From Gigaspora rosea (taxonomy: Eukaryota > Glomeromycota > Glomeromycetes > Diversisporales > Gigasporaceae), in assembly GCA_003550325.1 (NCBI GenBank), contig QKWP01000118.1, positions 445,793 to 509,792 of the forward strand: a DNA stretch of 64,000 bases, read 5' to 3'. The first letter of the stretch is position 1. Every line of letters begins with the position of its first letter. A model generated the notes under the pieces. That model was not told the DNA's origin. It made no database searches and saw nothing but the letters and a program-made list of their open reading frames with translations. A program made the translations under genes and the position numbers. This document shows positions 45,051-55,899 of this stretch, one piece after another.

Positions 45051-45372
45051 CAAATACATTCCGATTTTCTTTGATGTAACCTTGCATATCAACCTGTTCA
45101 ATTCATGTGGTGCTACAAACGTTAATACGTAAATTTGTACAATAAGGTTGTGTTCCCTATTTTTATGTATGACGATCACAAATACTTATTTATATAAATT
45201 AATCACAGATAAACATGTACTTTAACCGGTTTACATTTTATACTCATAAAAAATAAATATTTATACGCATATACGTGGACAACTATTATTGTACTCAAAA
45301 ATTTTTTACAAGCTTAAAAAATTTCAATTTACAAATTTTAAATATATGCGTATATACTCGTAATTCTTAACT

Positions 45373-48136
45373 ATGTCCAACACATATACTACTATGAAAC
45401 CAGGCGTAAGGAATGTGATTGTGGATACCATTTCAAATGTCAATGATGCTGCAGGTTCATACGTACCTTTTTTAAATGCATTGAATGTTCTGGTTAGAGA
45501 AGTTAATAAAATTTACGAGGATGCGGAATGTAATAAAGAACTTTGTTCAATTATGGCGGATCGAGTAGCAGTTGGAGAATTTGCTATGAGAAGGATGTTA
45601 GAAAAAAATGACAGCGAATATTATTTTCAAAAATATTTTAAGTCCTTTAAAAGATTTGAAAATATTTTGATAAATATTAAGGATTTCACTAATAAAGTGT
45701 CAAAACTCGAAGGTTTTAGAAAATTTCTCGGTGCATCTGAAGTTAAAAAAAATTACGAAAAATTAATTAAAGAGTTTGATACATCTATAAATGATTTACA
45801 GTTTACAATAGCTGTTGTTAATGAAAGTCAAAATCAAAAAGTTTTCGATTCTATAATGGGCGTTGAAGAAGTATGTATATATAATTATTTAGAGATGTAT
45901 AGTCTTATGACATTAACTTTCTTTGAAAATTATTTCTTCGTCAATCCCATTTTTAGACTCTCAAAACACTTGGTGATAAGCTCGATATAGTTGTTCAAAG
46001 TGTGAACATTGCTAAAAATTCAGATTCTGCCTCTCTACCAATGATCGATCAAAATGAATTAGGCGAACCTATTAAACTAGACTATCGTGGTCCAGATAAT
46101 TGCCCCGTCATTAAAAAATTTTATAAAGGCTCAGAAGTTGCATGCAGGCCTACAAAAATGTCGAAATTTTTTAATGAAGAAATAAAATTACTTGAACTTG
46201 GAAAATTGGGACAGTCACCATACATTCTACAGTTTTATGGTCTCTCAAATGTCAATAACCATGACGTTATGATTTTTGATTGGGCTGAAAATGGAACTTT
46301 AAAAGAGCTTTATAATAATTACCATATTCCATGGACTAGAAAAATACAAATTACGCGAGATATTTGTCGTGGTTTAATATATTTACGTAGTGCAAAGATT
46401 CTTCATCACGATGTGAGATGTAAAAACGTTTTTGTAAGTATAACTTAATGTTTTATAAATCAAAGAAATTATATTTTTATAAATGAGTGCCGTAGAGAGA
46501 AAACCTGTATGTAAAAATTAACGTCATCATCAATGTCTGAGGTTAAAATGTGCAGATCCGATCTAATTCAGAAACCAGCAATTTGATTGGATCCGCACAT
46601 TTAAATTAGATACTATTGATAACGTTAATTTTACTTATAGGTTTCCCGTCCCCAGCTCTCAAATATGAGCGAAGTTTTCTTAATACCGTAATTACTTGAT
46701 CAAATTTAATAAATCTAAAATAAAAAAAAATGTCAATTTGATCAGTTAATTATTATTTAGAAGACTTTGCTCAAATTTCTGTCCATTACTATATTTAAAA
46801 TATAAATCTTGATAAGCTATTAACATACACGTGCATCAAACAACAGGTATTACGTAACTTGGATCCGAAACTTGGAAATTTTTCATGTGGTCGTCAGATT
46901 GATGCAGAAACTAGAAATCTTTCTGACCTAACAACTGATATTATTCACTGGATGGCCCCTGAGCAGATCGATAAATACAAAAATGGAAAGATTAAAGAAA
47001 AAACTTACACATTTAATAGTGAAATTTTCAGGTATTAATTATTCAATTTTAAAAACTATTTGTTGTTATATTGAAATTTACTTTGTTTTTCTTTGAAATT
47101 AGTTTCGGAATGCTTATTTGGGAACTTTGTTATGAAAAAATACCTTATCAGGGTTGGAATTTTAATGAAGTATTAAACCATGTACTAAGTGGTAAACGAG
47201 AAGATCTTTCACATGGAAATCTCGACGATCCTGTTGAAGAGGAGATTCTATTAGAATTTATCAAAATAATTCGTTCAGGTAATTACAATCAGTTTGTTTT
47301 CTACTTTGTCATATTGATATTTATTTTCTATTTAATCGACAATAGCATGGAAACACATTTCACACGAACGAATATCTGTCACAAATTTACATCAAAAACT
47401 TGAAGAATTGACTGAAACCTACCCAATTCTTAATGACATCTCTTTGAACAAAAAAACGTTAAACGTTAATAAAATGAATACTGCAAGAATTATAAAACCA
47501 GTAACGCCAGAGCCTGAAATACATTCATCATATATTCCTCTTGAAGAAGGAATCAGACTTCATCAAAGTAAACAATACAAAGAAGCATGGCAATGCTTTG
47601 AAGAGAATGCTAATCTTGGCAATCTAAAAGCAAAATATTGGCAAGGCTATTATTTATATCATGAATATGGTGTCGTAACGCAAGATATTGAAAAGGCAAA
47701 ACAACTATATAAAGAAGCTGCTAGCGGTGATCATCCTGATGCACAGTACCGATATGCAGCTTTATTACTTCAAGACCTAAAAAAAGAAGACAACAATAAA
47801 GAGGATTATTGTAAAGAAATTCTACATTATTTCAAATTAGCAGCTGATCATAATCACGTTGATGCAATATATTGTATGGGTGATATTTATGCAAGAGGAA
47901 AACTTCAAGTGCAACAAGATAAACAAAATAAAGAACTTGGATTAGAATATCTAAAATTAGCGGCCAAGCATAATCATGCAAAAGCAATTAATCTATTAAA
48001 AGAATTAGGTAAATTTATATTTATATTATTTTATAAATTAAATAATTTTAATTCTTCAACTAAAATTATGTTTTAATTTGAAATAGAAACCTCTACTCAA
48101 CCAGAACCTATGGATATTGAGGTACAGTTTCCTTAA
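45373..48136 (+). CDS. MLKL-like helical bundle + pseudokinase + Sel1 protein, copy 2
   Basis: Exons: 45373-45870, 45957-46433, 46847-47031, 47103-47278, 47346-48008, 48087-48136. Donors are GTATGT, GTAAGT, GTATTA, GTAATT and GTAAAT. Exon number, order and phases match copy 1 (12496-14956). The helical N-terminus has YVPFLNALNVLVREVNKIYE, DRVAVGEFAM, FKRFENILINIKDFTNKVSK, GFRKFLGA and INDLQFTIAVV. The kinase-like part lacks a glycine loop. The usual VAIK lysine is Arg (SEVACRPTKM), HRD reads HHDVRCKN and DFG reads GNFSCG, so both ATP/metal anchors are lost: a strong pseudokinase case. APE is kept (WMAPEQ). Sel1 repeats follow (AKYWQGYYLYHEYGV, EAASGDHPDAQYRYA, AIYCMGDIYARGK). Intron 2 is enlarged by a MITE. 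The 3' end could splice 48121 to 48202 instead (stop 48216). No coding damage was seen. Confidence 0.83.
46486..46669. mobile_element. MITE inside intron 2 of MLKL-like copy 2
   Basis: An inverted repeat. The left arm AAACCTGTATGTAAAAATTA plus AAATGTGCAGATCC pairs with the right arm GGATCCGCACATTT ... TAATTTTACTTATAGGTTT. The matching intron in copy 1 is 72 nt and here 413 nt, so this is an insertion after the duplication. Flanks TAAATGAG and AATATGAG are a weak 8-bp duplication. Confidence 0.7.
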
Positions 48137-48249
48137 TAACTATGATTTGGTTGTATTTTGCATTAATGATGATAATTGTTTTTTCCGTTAATGAATTCTA
48201 GATGAACCAAGCCTGAATTTTTTTGAACTTAAAAAGCATCCAAATATTT

Positions 48250-49075
48250 TACGGGGATGGGTTCGGTCAGCTAATAGTCGGCTAGCCGATCAGCTATAGC
48301 CGTAGTCGATGTAGTCGACTATAACGGCTTAGCTGACCGGTTAGTCGATGCCAAATTTTTTATTTCCTGGCTAAAAAATCATAATTATTGCTTAATTCAG
48401 CATGAAGTGTACAAATTATATAGAATTATTGAAAGAAATACCCTAGCATCTTCCATCTTCCCCAGGATCGCCGTCACTTTTCCACTGTCACGTGACTATG
48501 TCCAACAAACTTCAAGATCGTTTTAAGTTAGTGCCAGGGTTCCTATAGGGCTTGATATTAGCAAAACATATAGTAGAATTGCTCAAGGAATTTTTTTGTT
48601 AGAGCGCGAAAGGTGATTTTTGAAAAAGCGAACGTTTTGTTTTGATCTTCCGCTTGTGTTACGTTACACATGCTCTCGTGACCAAAAAATCACGTGATAA
48701 TGAAATTTTGACGGTCAAAATAATCTAATTCTGGTCAAATTTGCAATCTCCAATAGGCCAAATGATCTATAAATTTGACCAGAATTTGATTGTTTTGAAA
48801 TGTAGATCGGATCTTCAATATTTTGATTATTTTGATTGGCTGTTTACAGCATGTGGCCCGAACTTTTTTTTCGCCATGGCTAGGATACTCTAATATGTAT
48901 AACTGTATACATATAAAAATATAATTATTTGGCATTTGTTTATATGTTTGATTGAAAAATTGATTAAGAAATTGATCAAGTAATTTATCGGCTATAGCCG
49001 GCTATAGCCGGCTAGTAGTCGATAGTCGATGATAGCTGACCGATAGCTGACCTAGCTGACCGAACCCAACCCTAG
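48250..49075. mobile_element. hAT-like element with GGGTTCGGTCAGCTA ends
   Basis: Left GGATGGGTTCGGTCAGCTA and right TAGCTGACCGAACCCAACC are inverted, and both ends are dense in CGGCTATAGC / TAGTCGA words. No transposase is present. A perfect 15-bp inverted pair ATTCTGGTCAAATTT lies inside (about 48729 and 48772). No target duplication was found. Confidence 0.65.
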
Positions 49076-49799
49076 TCACAACTATTCAATTATTAACTTT
49101 ATGACTCCAAGTTAACTAAAATATGGTATTCAGAATTTAAAGCTTTTATTCATTCAGAATTTAAAGCTTTTGTTAAATATGTTTTTTAAAAAGCTGATTA
49201 AAAAAAAAAATATGTATTATAAACATTTATAAAACTTTATTTGAATCTTATTTTTTATGCTAAATCTTAATTTATATTTACTAAACTGTAACGTGAATTT
49301 CAAAGAAAAGAATTATTATGGTTCTTGAAACGAGTATGGGTTTGTTACTCATAGATGAGGGTTTAACTATAAATAATAGAAATTATTGTAATTTTGGTTT
49401 GTTAAATACAAAAATTTGATGTATATTGCATCAAAAAATGAGCAGTTCTGTTAAAAGTGCGTAACAGCATATGTATTTCGTAATAGTTAACATTCGTCAT
49501 AACTCAGTTTTTGATGATATTTCCGATATTAGACGTGATGCAAAATGATATATATAATTTAAATTTCTTGAAAAGTAAATATTAACTCTAATCATAGAAA
49601 TAATACAAGGGTATAATTTCCAGAATCGTTTTCTGATATTCCATAACATTTCAAGAATGAAGGATGTTTTGGCACTAATGTACAATACACTTGCCGTTTT
49701 TTATTAAAATAGACACTTAATATTTATAAATTATTAGAGAAATAATGAGCAAATAAATACAAAATCACCTCTTATATAAATTATTCATAAGGTTTTGAT
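49076..49799. other. Gap, no gene
   Basis: AT-rich. A TTCAGAATTTAAAGCTTTT phrase is repeated at 49131 and 49156. Otherwise nothing recognised. Confidence 0.4.
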
Positions 49800-50309
49800 T
49801 CATGGATTAATTTGAGTGCAACTTTTCTCCATCTTGTCCTATTTTTTAATAGTTTTAAATTCTTTATCAAAATCCATGATAATGAATATTTCCTCCAACC
49901 AATAATTTTTTAATGTAATCGTCAATGTTATAATCTTAATTCCCATCCACCGATGGCTAAAAAAAATATTAGTAATTATAGCGAATAAACCTAAATTACA
50001 TCAATAGTAAATTAATTAATTTTAAATTACCTGACATCTTATTTTTTTTTCCTCTAATGATTACAGGAAAGTATCCATTTAAAAGAATATAATTATTTAA
50101 ATAAATAACAGATAAATAAATAGATGAAAATTTACATTTGATACCAGTAATCAGCTTTTTAAATCTTTTGAAATCCCTACCTTTTAATCCCGGTTCTTGA
50201 TTTATCGCTTTAGAATGTCCCATCTTAGCAAATTTTTGACAATGAATAAATGCTTTTTACTCCTATTCCATGACAGTATCAATATCAAAACTATAATATA
50301 AATTTCAAC

Positions 50310-51254
50310 TAATGATGCTTGACGAATGACAAAACCTTTTGTCACTGACGAATAACGAAAATTTCGTCAGGCAACTTCGAGTTGACGAATTACGAATGAC
50401 GTAACTCGTGACGAATGACGTAACTCGTGACGAATGACGTAACTCGTGACGAATGACGTAACTCGTAACGAATGACGAAACTCGTAACGAATGGCGAAAC
50501 ACATGCCGAAAATCATTGGAATGATAAATTTTATATGTAAGGTATATATAGTATTGGATGCATGTTTTATCTTTTAGGATTCATTGAAAACTGATTCATT
50601 TCCAGGTTCTTATTATACTTATGTACTATTTGTTTCTATTAACGTTACGTATTTCATAAAGTTTAGCCTTTCTACAATTAATGATGCCTGACAAATGACG
50701 ATACTTTTCTTCACTGACAAATGACGAAACCATTTCGTCAGGCAACTTCAAATTGATACGAATGACGAAACTCGTGACGAATAACGAAACGCATGACGAA
50801 TCATGACTAATGTAAGAAAAATTAAAAAGGTGATTTGCTCTTCAGAAGTCATTGAAACGAATTAATTTGTCAATGCGAACTTAATTTTTTGTTCATATCG
50901 ATTTTTTTTTTTTGACACCTTTATTCGACATTATCCGATATTTGCATTACTCATCCGGAGGTATCCGATCGGTCTGACGAAGAAGAGACCGACGAAACTT
51001 TATGAGAAATAACAAAAATTTAAGATTCAGAATATCCAGAGGTGTTATAGAGGAGCTTGTTGAAAGATGGACAATTGCATTTTATATTTTATTGGTCAAA
51101 TTAATTTCGTCAAGAGTTTCGTCAATCGTCAGTAGTTGTCAATCGTCAGTAGTTTCGTCAATCGTCAATAGTTTCGTCAATCGTCAATAGTTATGTCGAA
51201 TCGTCAAACTTCGTCAGACAAAACTATTGAAAACCATTTCGTCAGGCATCATTA
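50310..51254. mobile_element. hAT-like element with TGACGAA arrays, copy 1
   Basis: Begins TAATGATGCTTGACGAA and ends TTCGTCAGGCATCATTA. The flanks ATTTCAAC and ATTCCAAC are an 8-bp duplication with one change. Both ends hold tandem GACGAATGACGTAACTCGT-type units (about 50390-50490 and 51105-51200). A second left end starts near 50681, so another copy may be nested. It splits a Sel1 gene. Confidence 0.8.
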
Positions 51255-51491
51255 ATTCCAACAGTGATTTCCATCTCTGCAGATTCTTGATAATGAATGA
51301 ATGCTTTTATATTCATCTTATCAATCTCCATTTCATATTGATAGTAATCTCTAAGATTATTTATTGCATTAGCATTATTCATTTCAGTATATTTTTGATA
51401 ATGAATGAATGCCTTATGTTTATTCTTTTCAACCCTTATTCCATGTCGATAGCAATATCGAACTTGATTTATCGCTTTAACATGTCCAATC

Positions 51492-51817
51492 CAGTGAAAT
51501 TTTTTTGTTCTTCAGGAACATAAAATATTAAATTTGTGTTCCCAAAAAGTTTAATGTTTCTATAATAAAATTAATAAATATTCTCTCTCTTTAAAAAAAA
51601 AAAAAAAAACATATATGCCGTGCCATGACTAAAAAAAAACATACAGTACATGACATGCTACGACTAAGACAAAAAAAAAAAAGCATGCTATACCAAAAAA
51701 CTATCACTATAAGGAACACAATTATAACTTTATGTTCCCATTTTGTTCCTAATAGGGAGCATAAATTCTAAGTTTAATGTTCCTGGGAACACTAGGAACA
51801 TTAAATCTTTAACACTG
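51492..51817. mobile_element. hAT-type MITE, 326 bp
   Basis: Starts CAGTGAAATTT and ends AAATCTTTAACACTG, with a perfect 8-bp duplication GTCCAATC (51484-51491 and 51818-51825). Inside are GGAACATTAAAT / ATTTAATGTTCC inverted words. It also splits the Sel1 gene. Confidence 0.82.
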
Positions 51818-52000
51818 GTCCAATCTCAGTGGTTTTTGATAATGAATAAAGCCTTATGTTCATCTTTTTCAATCCTTATTCCATTACTGTAACATTTGTA
51901 ACAATTTTCAAGGCTATTTATTTCATTAGCATTTTCCATCTCAGTAGATTTTTGATAATGAATGAATTTTCTACTATAAATATTTTCAATCAAGAATAAA

Positions 52001-52237
52001 AATTAAATAATCAATATTTATGATTTGAATGGTTTATTTTAAATGCTTAGATTAATAGATCCTCATGAGCTAAATTGAAATTAAACTAACATTTTTATTG
52101 AAAGAAAAGCTAATTATATACTCGTCCACTAAATAGTTACAAATAAAAAAAAAAATTGAGGATACGTTTTTATCCTCACCTTAATCCGCTCCAGTACAAC
52201 AATATCACTAACTAACAGCTCCTACGTCATTAATTAA
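52001..52237. other. Spacer
   Basis: AT-rich flank of the Sel1 relic. No gene seen. Confidence 0.35.
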
Positions 52238-52239
52238 TA

Positions 52240-52425
52240 CAGTCAGTCCCCTCTAAATGAAACCTCTCTAAATGCACGTCCTATGAAAACCCTCTCTAAA
52301 TGCACGCCTTCTCTTGGGCCAAACTAATATTACACCTATAGATTTTTACCTCTCTAAATAAATATCTCTCTAAGTGCACGTTTGGAAAATTTTACATATG
52401 GTCCGCATTTAGAGAGGTCTGACTG
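52240..52425. mobile_element. Pogo-like MITE, 186 bp
   Basis: Ends CAGTCAGTCCCCTCTAAATG and CATTTAGAGAGGTCTGACTG are inverted, and TA flanks both sides. Internal CTCTCTAAATGCACG words repeat. The CAGTCA start resembles the 2.7-kb element at 16856. Confidence 0.82.
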
Positions 52426-52427
52426 TA

Positions 52428-52952
52428 GCATAGGTTCCCATATCCATGTGACATAAAAATTTTCACGACACTTGTGAGAGACATTTGCATACACGGCCAT
52501 CATTTTGTAATATTAGGAAATGAGTGTTTTGATTGGCTACAACTGTTTTCATAAATTCTAGGACAGCATAAAAATTTTCTAATGACCGTATCGATAAGTT
52601 ACCGAGTCGGAATCACCAAGCAGCCAATTTCGGTCAAACTTGGAAACTGATCGATGCGATCATTGACAATTTTTCAAATGTCAAATAAAAAGCCCAATTT
52701 TGCAAGTCGGCCGATATGATATTCAAAAATAAATTTAAATAATGGATTGGCCCTTTATTAAATCCAATCATGCAAATTTTATAGTAAATATCATCTTAAT
52801 TAAAATTAGAAATATAAGTTATAAACTAGAACTAATATATAAAATGATTCTATTAATGATAAATTATTTAAAAAATTAAATTCACTTTATATTGCTCTAA
52901 GAAATAAACTTTAAATTGATGGAAACTATGGACCAAAAACAAAATTTCTAGA
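52428..52952. other. 3' flank of membrane protein gene
   Basis: AT-rich sequence downstream (in gene sense) of the minus-strand membrane protein. Nothing recognised. Confidence 0.4.
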
Positions 52953-53871
52953 TTAAGATATCTCATCTTTTGAAGCATTAGACTTAGACAACGCAGACTT
53001 AAGCAATCCCAGAAAATCATCAATAGGGATCGCAACATGTGTTGGAACATGTGTTGCTGGGATATCAGAAAGTTCAGAAGCTTCATCGGCTGGAACGTTT
53101 TGTGCTAAAGAATGGTTATTTTCATTTGCATAAGAACTAGTTTCTTTTTTTACATGAGAAACAGTTTCTCTGTTTATATTATAACTAGTTCCTCTGTTTG
53201 CATTATAACTAGTTCCTCCATTTGCATAATAACTAGGTCTTTCATATGGTTTATAACAATCGACGTAACTGTTAATTTGCCCAGCACAACTAATCTATAC
53301 GTATAAGGTAAACAAATAATTAATATAATTCCATATAATTAAAAGTTGATCAAGTGCACAATATATAAACATACCAAGATAATAATAGTAATGAATAAAA
53401 TATGGCAGCATATATTGCAAAGGCAATAAGATCGGCATTGCAGTTTGTCTCTTGATCTTTAGTAACTCCAAAGTTAAATGGTCCTTACAAGAGTTCAACT
53501 GGAAGTCTCTCTCTACAATATATGTAAGGATATAGTTAATGATTGAATATAGGGAAAAATAATCACAGAAAAAATAAAAATAATTGAGTAAATTCTTAAA
53601 TAATAATAATGCGCCTCTCTTATAAATAGCAAAAAAAAAATATTAATAATCTTCATGATAAACAAAGTATAAAAATTATAAAATCTATAATATATACCGC
53701 ACAGCAAGAAACGACAAGTCCCAAGATAAATACTAAAATTAAGAGTATCGTTATAACTGTGTGTATTATATCTGTTACATCGTATATAGTATCTCTAGCA
53801 GAAGTTACGGTATAAATTAACAACAATGCAATATTAGCATTTAACAAATAAAAATCTGAATAAATAAACAT
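52953..53871 (-). CDS. Multi-pass membrane protein with Tyr/Asn-rich tail, partial model
   Basis: Minus-strand exons by splice signals: about 53842-53698 (after ATTCAG; two hydrophobic segments, ANIALLLIYTV and TVITILLILVFILGLVVSCC), about 53503-53386 (NCNADLIAFAIYAAIFYSLL, a further hydrophobic segment) and 53289-52953 (CAGQINSYVDCYKPYERPSY, then degenerate GTSYNAN-type repeats, then a helical end ending in DEIS and a stop at 52953). It looks like a tetraspan-type membrane protein with a cytosolic repeat tail. The middle exon needs a one-base shift near 53485, so either this copy has a frameshift or the exon limits differ. The first exon is not certain (a MGFSRLIVV start lies near 54170). 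Function unknown. Confidence 0.5.
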
Positions 53872-53948
53872 AGTTACAATAGTATGCTCTGAAAAATTAC
53901 TTTCAACAAAAGAGAATACAATTTCGATCTAGATAATTAAAACACTTA

Positions 53949-54103
53949 CCGTACCGTTTCGAAACTAAGCACCACCCCTTTACCCAATTTTTTTAAATCT
54001 CAGATTAGCGGAGTAATCTGGCCAAAGCTCTCATTACAATTTCCGCTAATCTGAGATCAAAAATTTGGGTAGAGTAGTGGTGCTTGATTTCGGAATGATA
54101 CGG
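53949..54103. mobile_element. Fold-back MITE, 155 bp
   Basis: Nearly the whole element is one inverted repeat: CCGTACCGTTTCGAAACTAA on the left against CCGTATCATTCCGAAATCAA read inward from the right, then AAGCACCAC and ATCTCAGATTAGCGGA on both arms. TA flanks both ends. On the minus strand its edge forms GGTAAGTG, a good splice donor, next to the membrane protein gene. Confidence 0.85.
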
Positions 54104-54467
54104 TATTCATTTTAAGATACATATCAGAGATATAATAAGAATACAACAATTAAGCGACTAAAGCCCATCTTGATTATGAATTAGTGTTATATATTTTAAT
54201 TGCACATTAAGAAATCACGTTAAAAAATGTAAACTTATGAATCAAGTAAGGATAACAAAGCTTGTATTTATGTAATTAAAAACAGGTTATGATTATGATC
54301 TCAAATACCAGATTTAATTCTATTCGGACTTTAATCATCACCTGTTTTAAATCGGTGAAAAAAATAGTTAAACCTGTTGTTTTTTACCATCCTTAATATC
54401 AAGAGCGCATAATTTTATATTCTACGAAGTTTTTGAATGTTCACACACGTAAAATTGTGCGGTTATT

Positions 54468-54522
54468 TACGTATGCACGTACGCGCATATGTACGCACAT
54501 ATGTACGCACATACGTACGAAC
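54468..54522. repeat. GTACGCACATAT short tandem repeat
   Basis: Four copies of a 12-14-nt GTACGCACATAT / GTACGCGCATAT unit just before a hAT-like insertion. The predicted RTYVRTYVRT frame here is a product of the repeat. Confidence 0.75.
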
Positions 54523-55099
54523 TAGGGTGGTAACTCAACTAAGTAAATCAAAACTATGTGAGCAAACTATGGAATTTGATATATTACAGATTTTTCGTAT
54601 TACACAAATAAAAGATCAATAATTATCATTATCAGTTATTATTATTAATATATTTATTAATTAATAAATTTAAAATGATACTACTTATCGAAAACCCAAG
54701 TAATTACCTAGAAATTATTACAAGAGCTTTATTAAATGTTGAGAATAAAGTTACGCTTTAGAATTTTCTATTAACAAATAAAATTTGAAAAATTTAATTA
54801 GTTAAAGTGAAAAAAATTAGACCCCAACAACACAAGTCCAAAGTTTAATAGAATTCTTGCAAAAAATCAAGCGTAACTGTTTAGAAATGACTTTTGCGAA
54901 GAGTTTTCAGCTAAAAAAAATTCGAAAAAGAAGTGCAGTGTCAAGGCGCATTTTTAGAAATTTGTGCGTTCTTTATAATTAAATAAAGTAATATAATATT
55001 TTAATCGATTATTTTAATTTTATCGATTGAAATCTGATCATAGTAAAATTACTAATATTGCTAACATAGTTTGATTTATTTAATTGAGTTACCACCCTA
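54523..55099. mobile_element. hAT-type element, 577 bp
   Basis: Ends TAGGGTGGTAACTCAACTAA and the inverted TTAATTGAGTTACCACCCTA match over more than 30 bp. A perfect 8-bp duplication GTACGAAC flanks it (54515-54522 and 55100-55107). No transposase. Confidence 0.9.
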
Positions 55100-55107
55100 G
55101 TACGAAC

Positions 55108-55899
55108 GTACAAACACAACATTGTAAAATCGACAATTTAAGAAAATAATGTTTTACTAATAAAAATATCATAACAAAGTACAGCATCATTTGTTAACTT
55201 AAAAGGAACAAAAAATATGCCAATGTTTGCTGAACCATACAAATTACCAATACTGCATGAAATCACATTTCTACTTAGTATGGTAATACACGATTATTAT
55301 AAACTAGAAAAGAAGAAACATTTAAAACGACACATAATAAAATTATAATAAGAATTATTATCAGAAAATGAGATTAACAAATTCGATCAGTTAATAATGA
55401 CCTTAAAAGTTAGGTATTTCATAAAAAGTCATAACCGAAATTTTTACTAATCAATGCTATTCTTAATTCATTGCTAATGGATGATTTTTTCCATTTCACC
55501 CCATTCCATGATCTTTAAAAATGTTCCATTTGTTTGCAGTAAGCTTTTCATACTATCAGCCATTTTTCAGAATGATACGAAATTTATATAAGCTATTTCT
55601 TCTTGAAAGCTTTTTTTAACCAGTATCTACGTGCTAATAAAAGAATAATAGACTGCAAAAAAGTATTTTTGTATTCAACTCTAACGATTTTAATTATGTT
55701 TAGTATTACATTAAATTTGTTCACAAACCTTTATTTTTCTTTTAACAGTCGCATAAATAAGCAAATGAAAACCTTGGTATTTGATTGCAGTTTATAAAAT
55801 ATTCATCAATTTTGCAGTTTCAATTCCTAGCATATTCATTTATTTTCTTTAACATTCATGAATTTTTGAAAGCTTTTTAGTTATAAAGTTTTTCTTCAC
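55108..55899. other. Gap, no gene
   Basis: AT-rich. The frame at 55603-55797 has no family likeness. Possibly 3' flank of the decayed minus-strand gene. Confidence 0.4.

Larger units (their letters stand above)
49800..52000 (-). pseudogene. Decayed Sel1-repeat gene split by two insertions
   Basis: On the minus strand Sel1 units (HYQKSTEMxNANE, KxEYxYxNGIGIEKDEHKAL) appear at 52000-51826, 51491-51263 and 50309-50130, in shifted frames. Two hAT-like elements (51492-51817 and 50310-51254) sit between these blocks with 8-bp duplications, so the gene once ran through. Further down (to about 49800) the strand still looks partly coding (WRKVALKLIHES) but cannot be joined. Dead by both insertions and frameshifts. 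Confidence 0.72.

Noticed and set aside
50390..50490. Regular repeats resembling a CRISPR array
   Set aside because: The units are about 19 nt, contiguous and without unique spacers. They form the subterminal array of a hAT-like element in a eukaryotic genome.
54437..54622. Protein with RTYVRTY repeats
   Set aside because: It arises from a GTACGCACATAT tandem repeat and runs into a hAT element.
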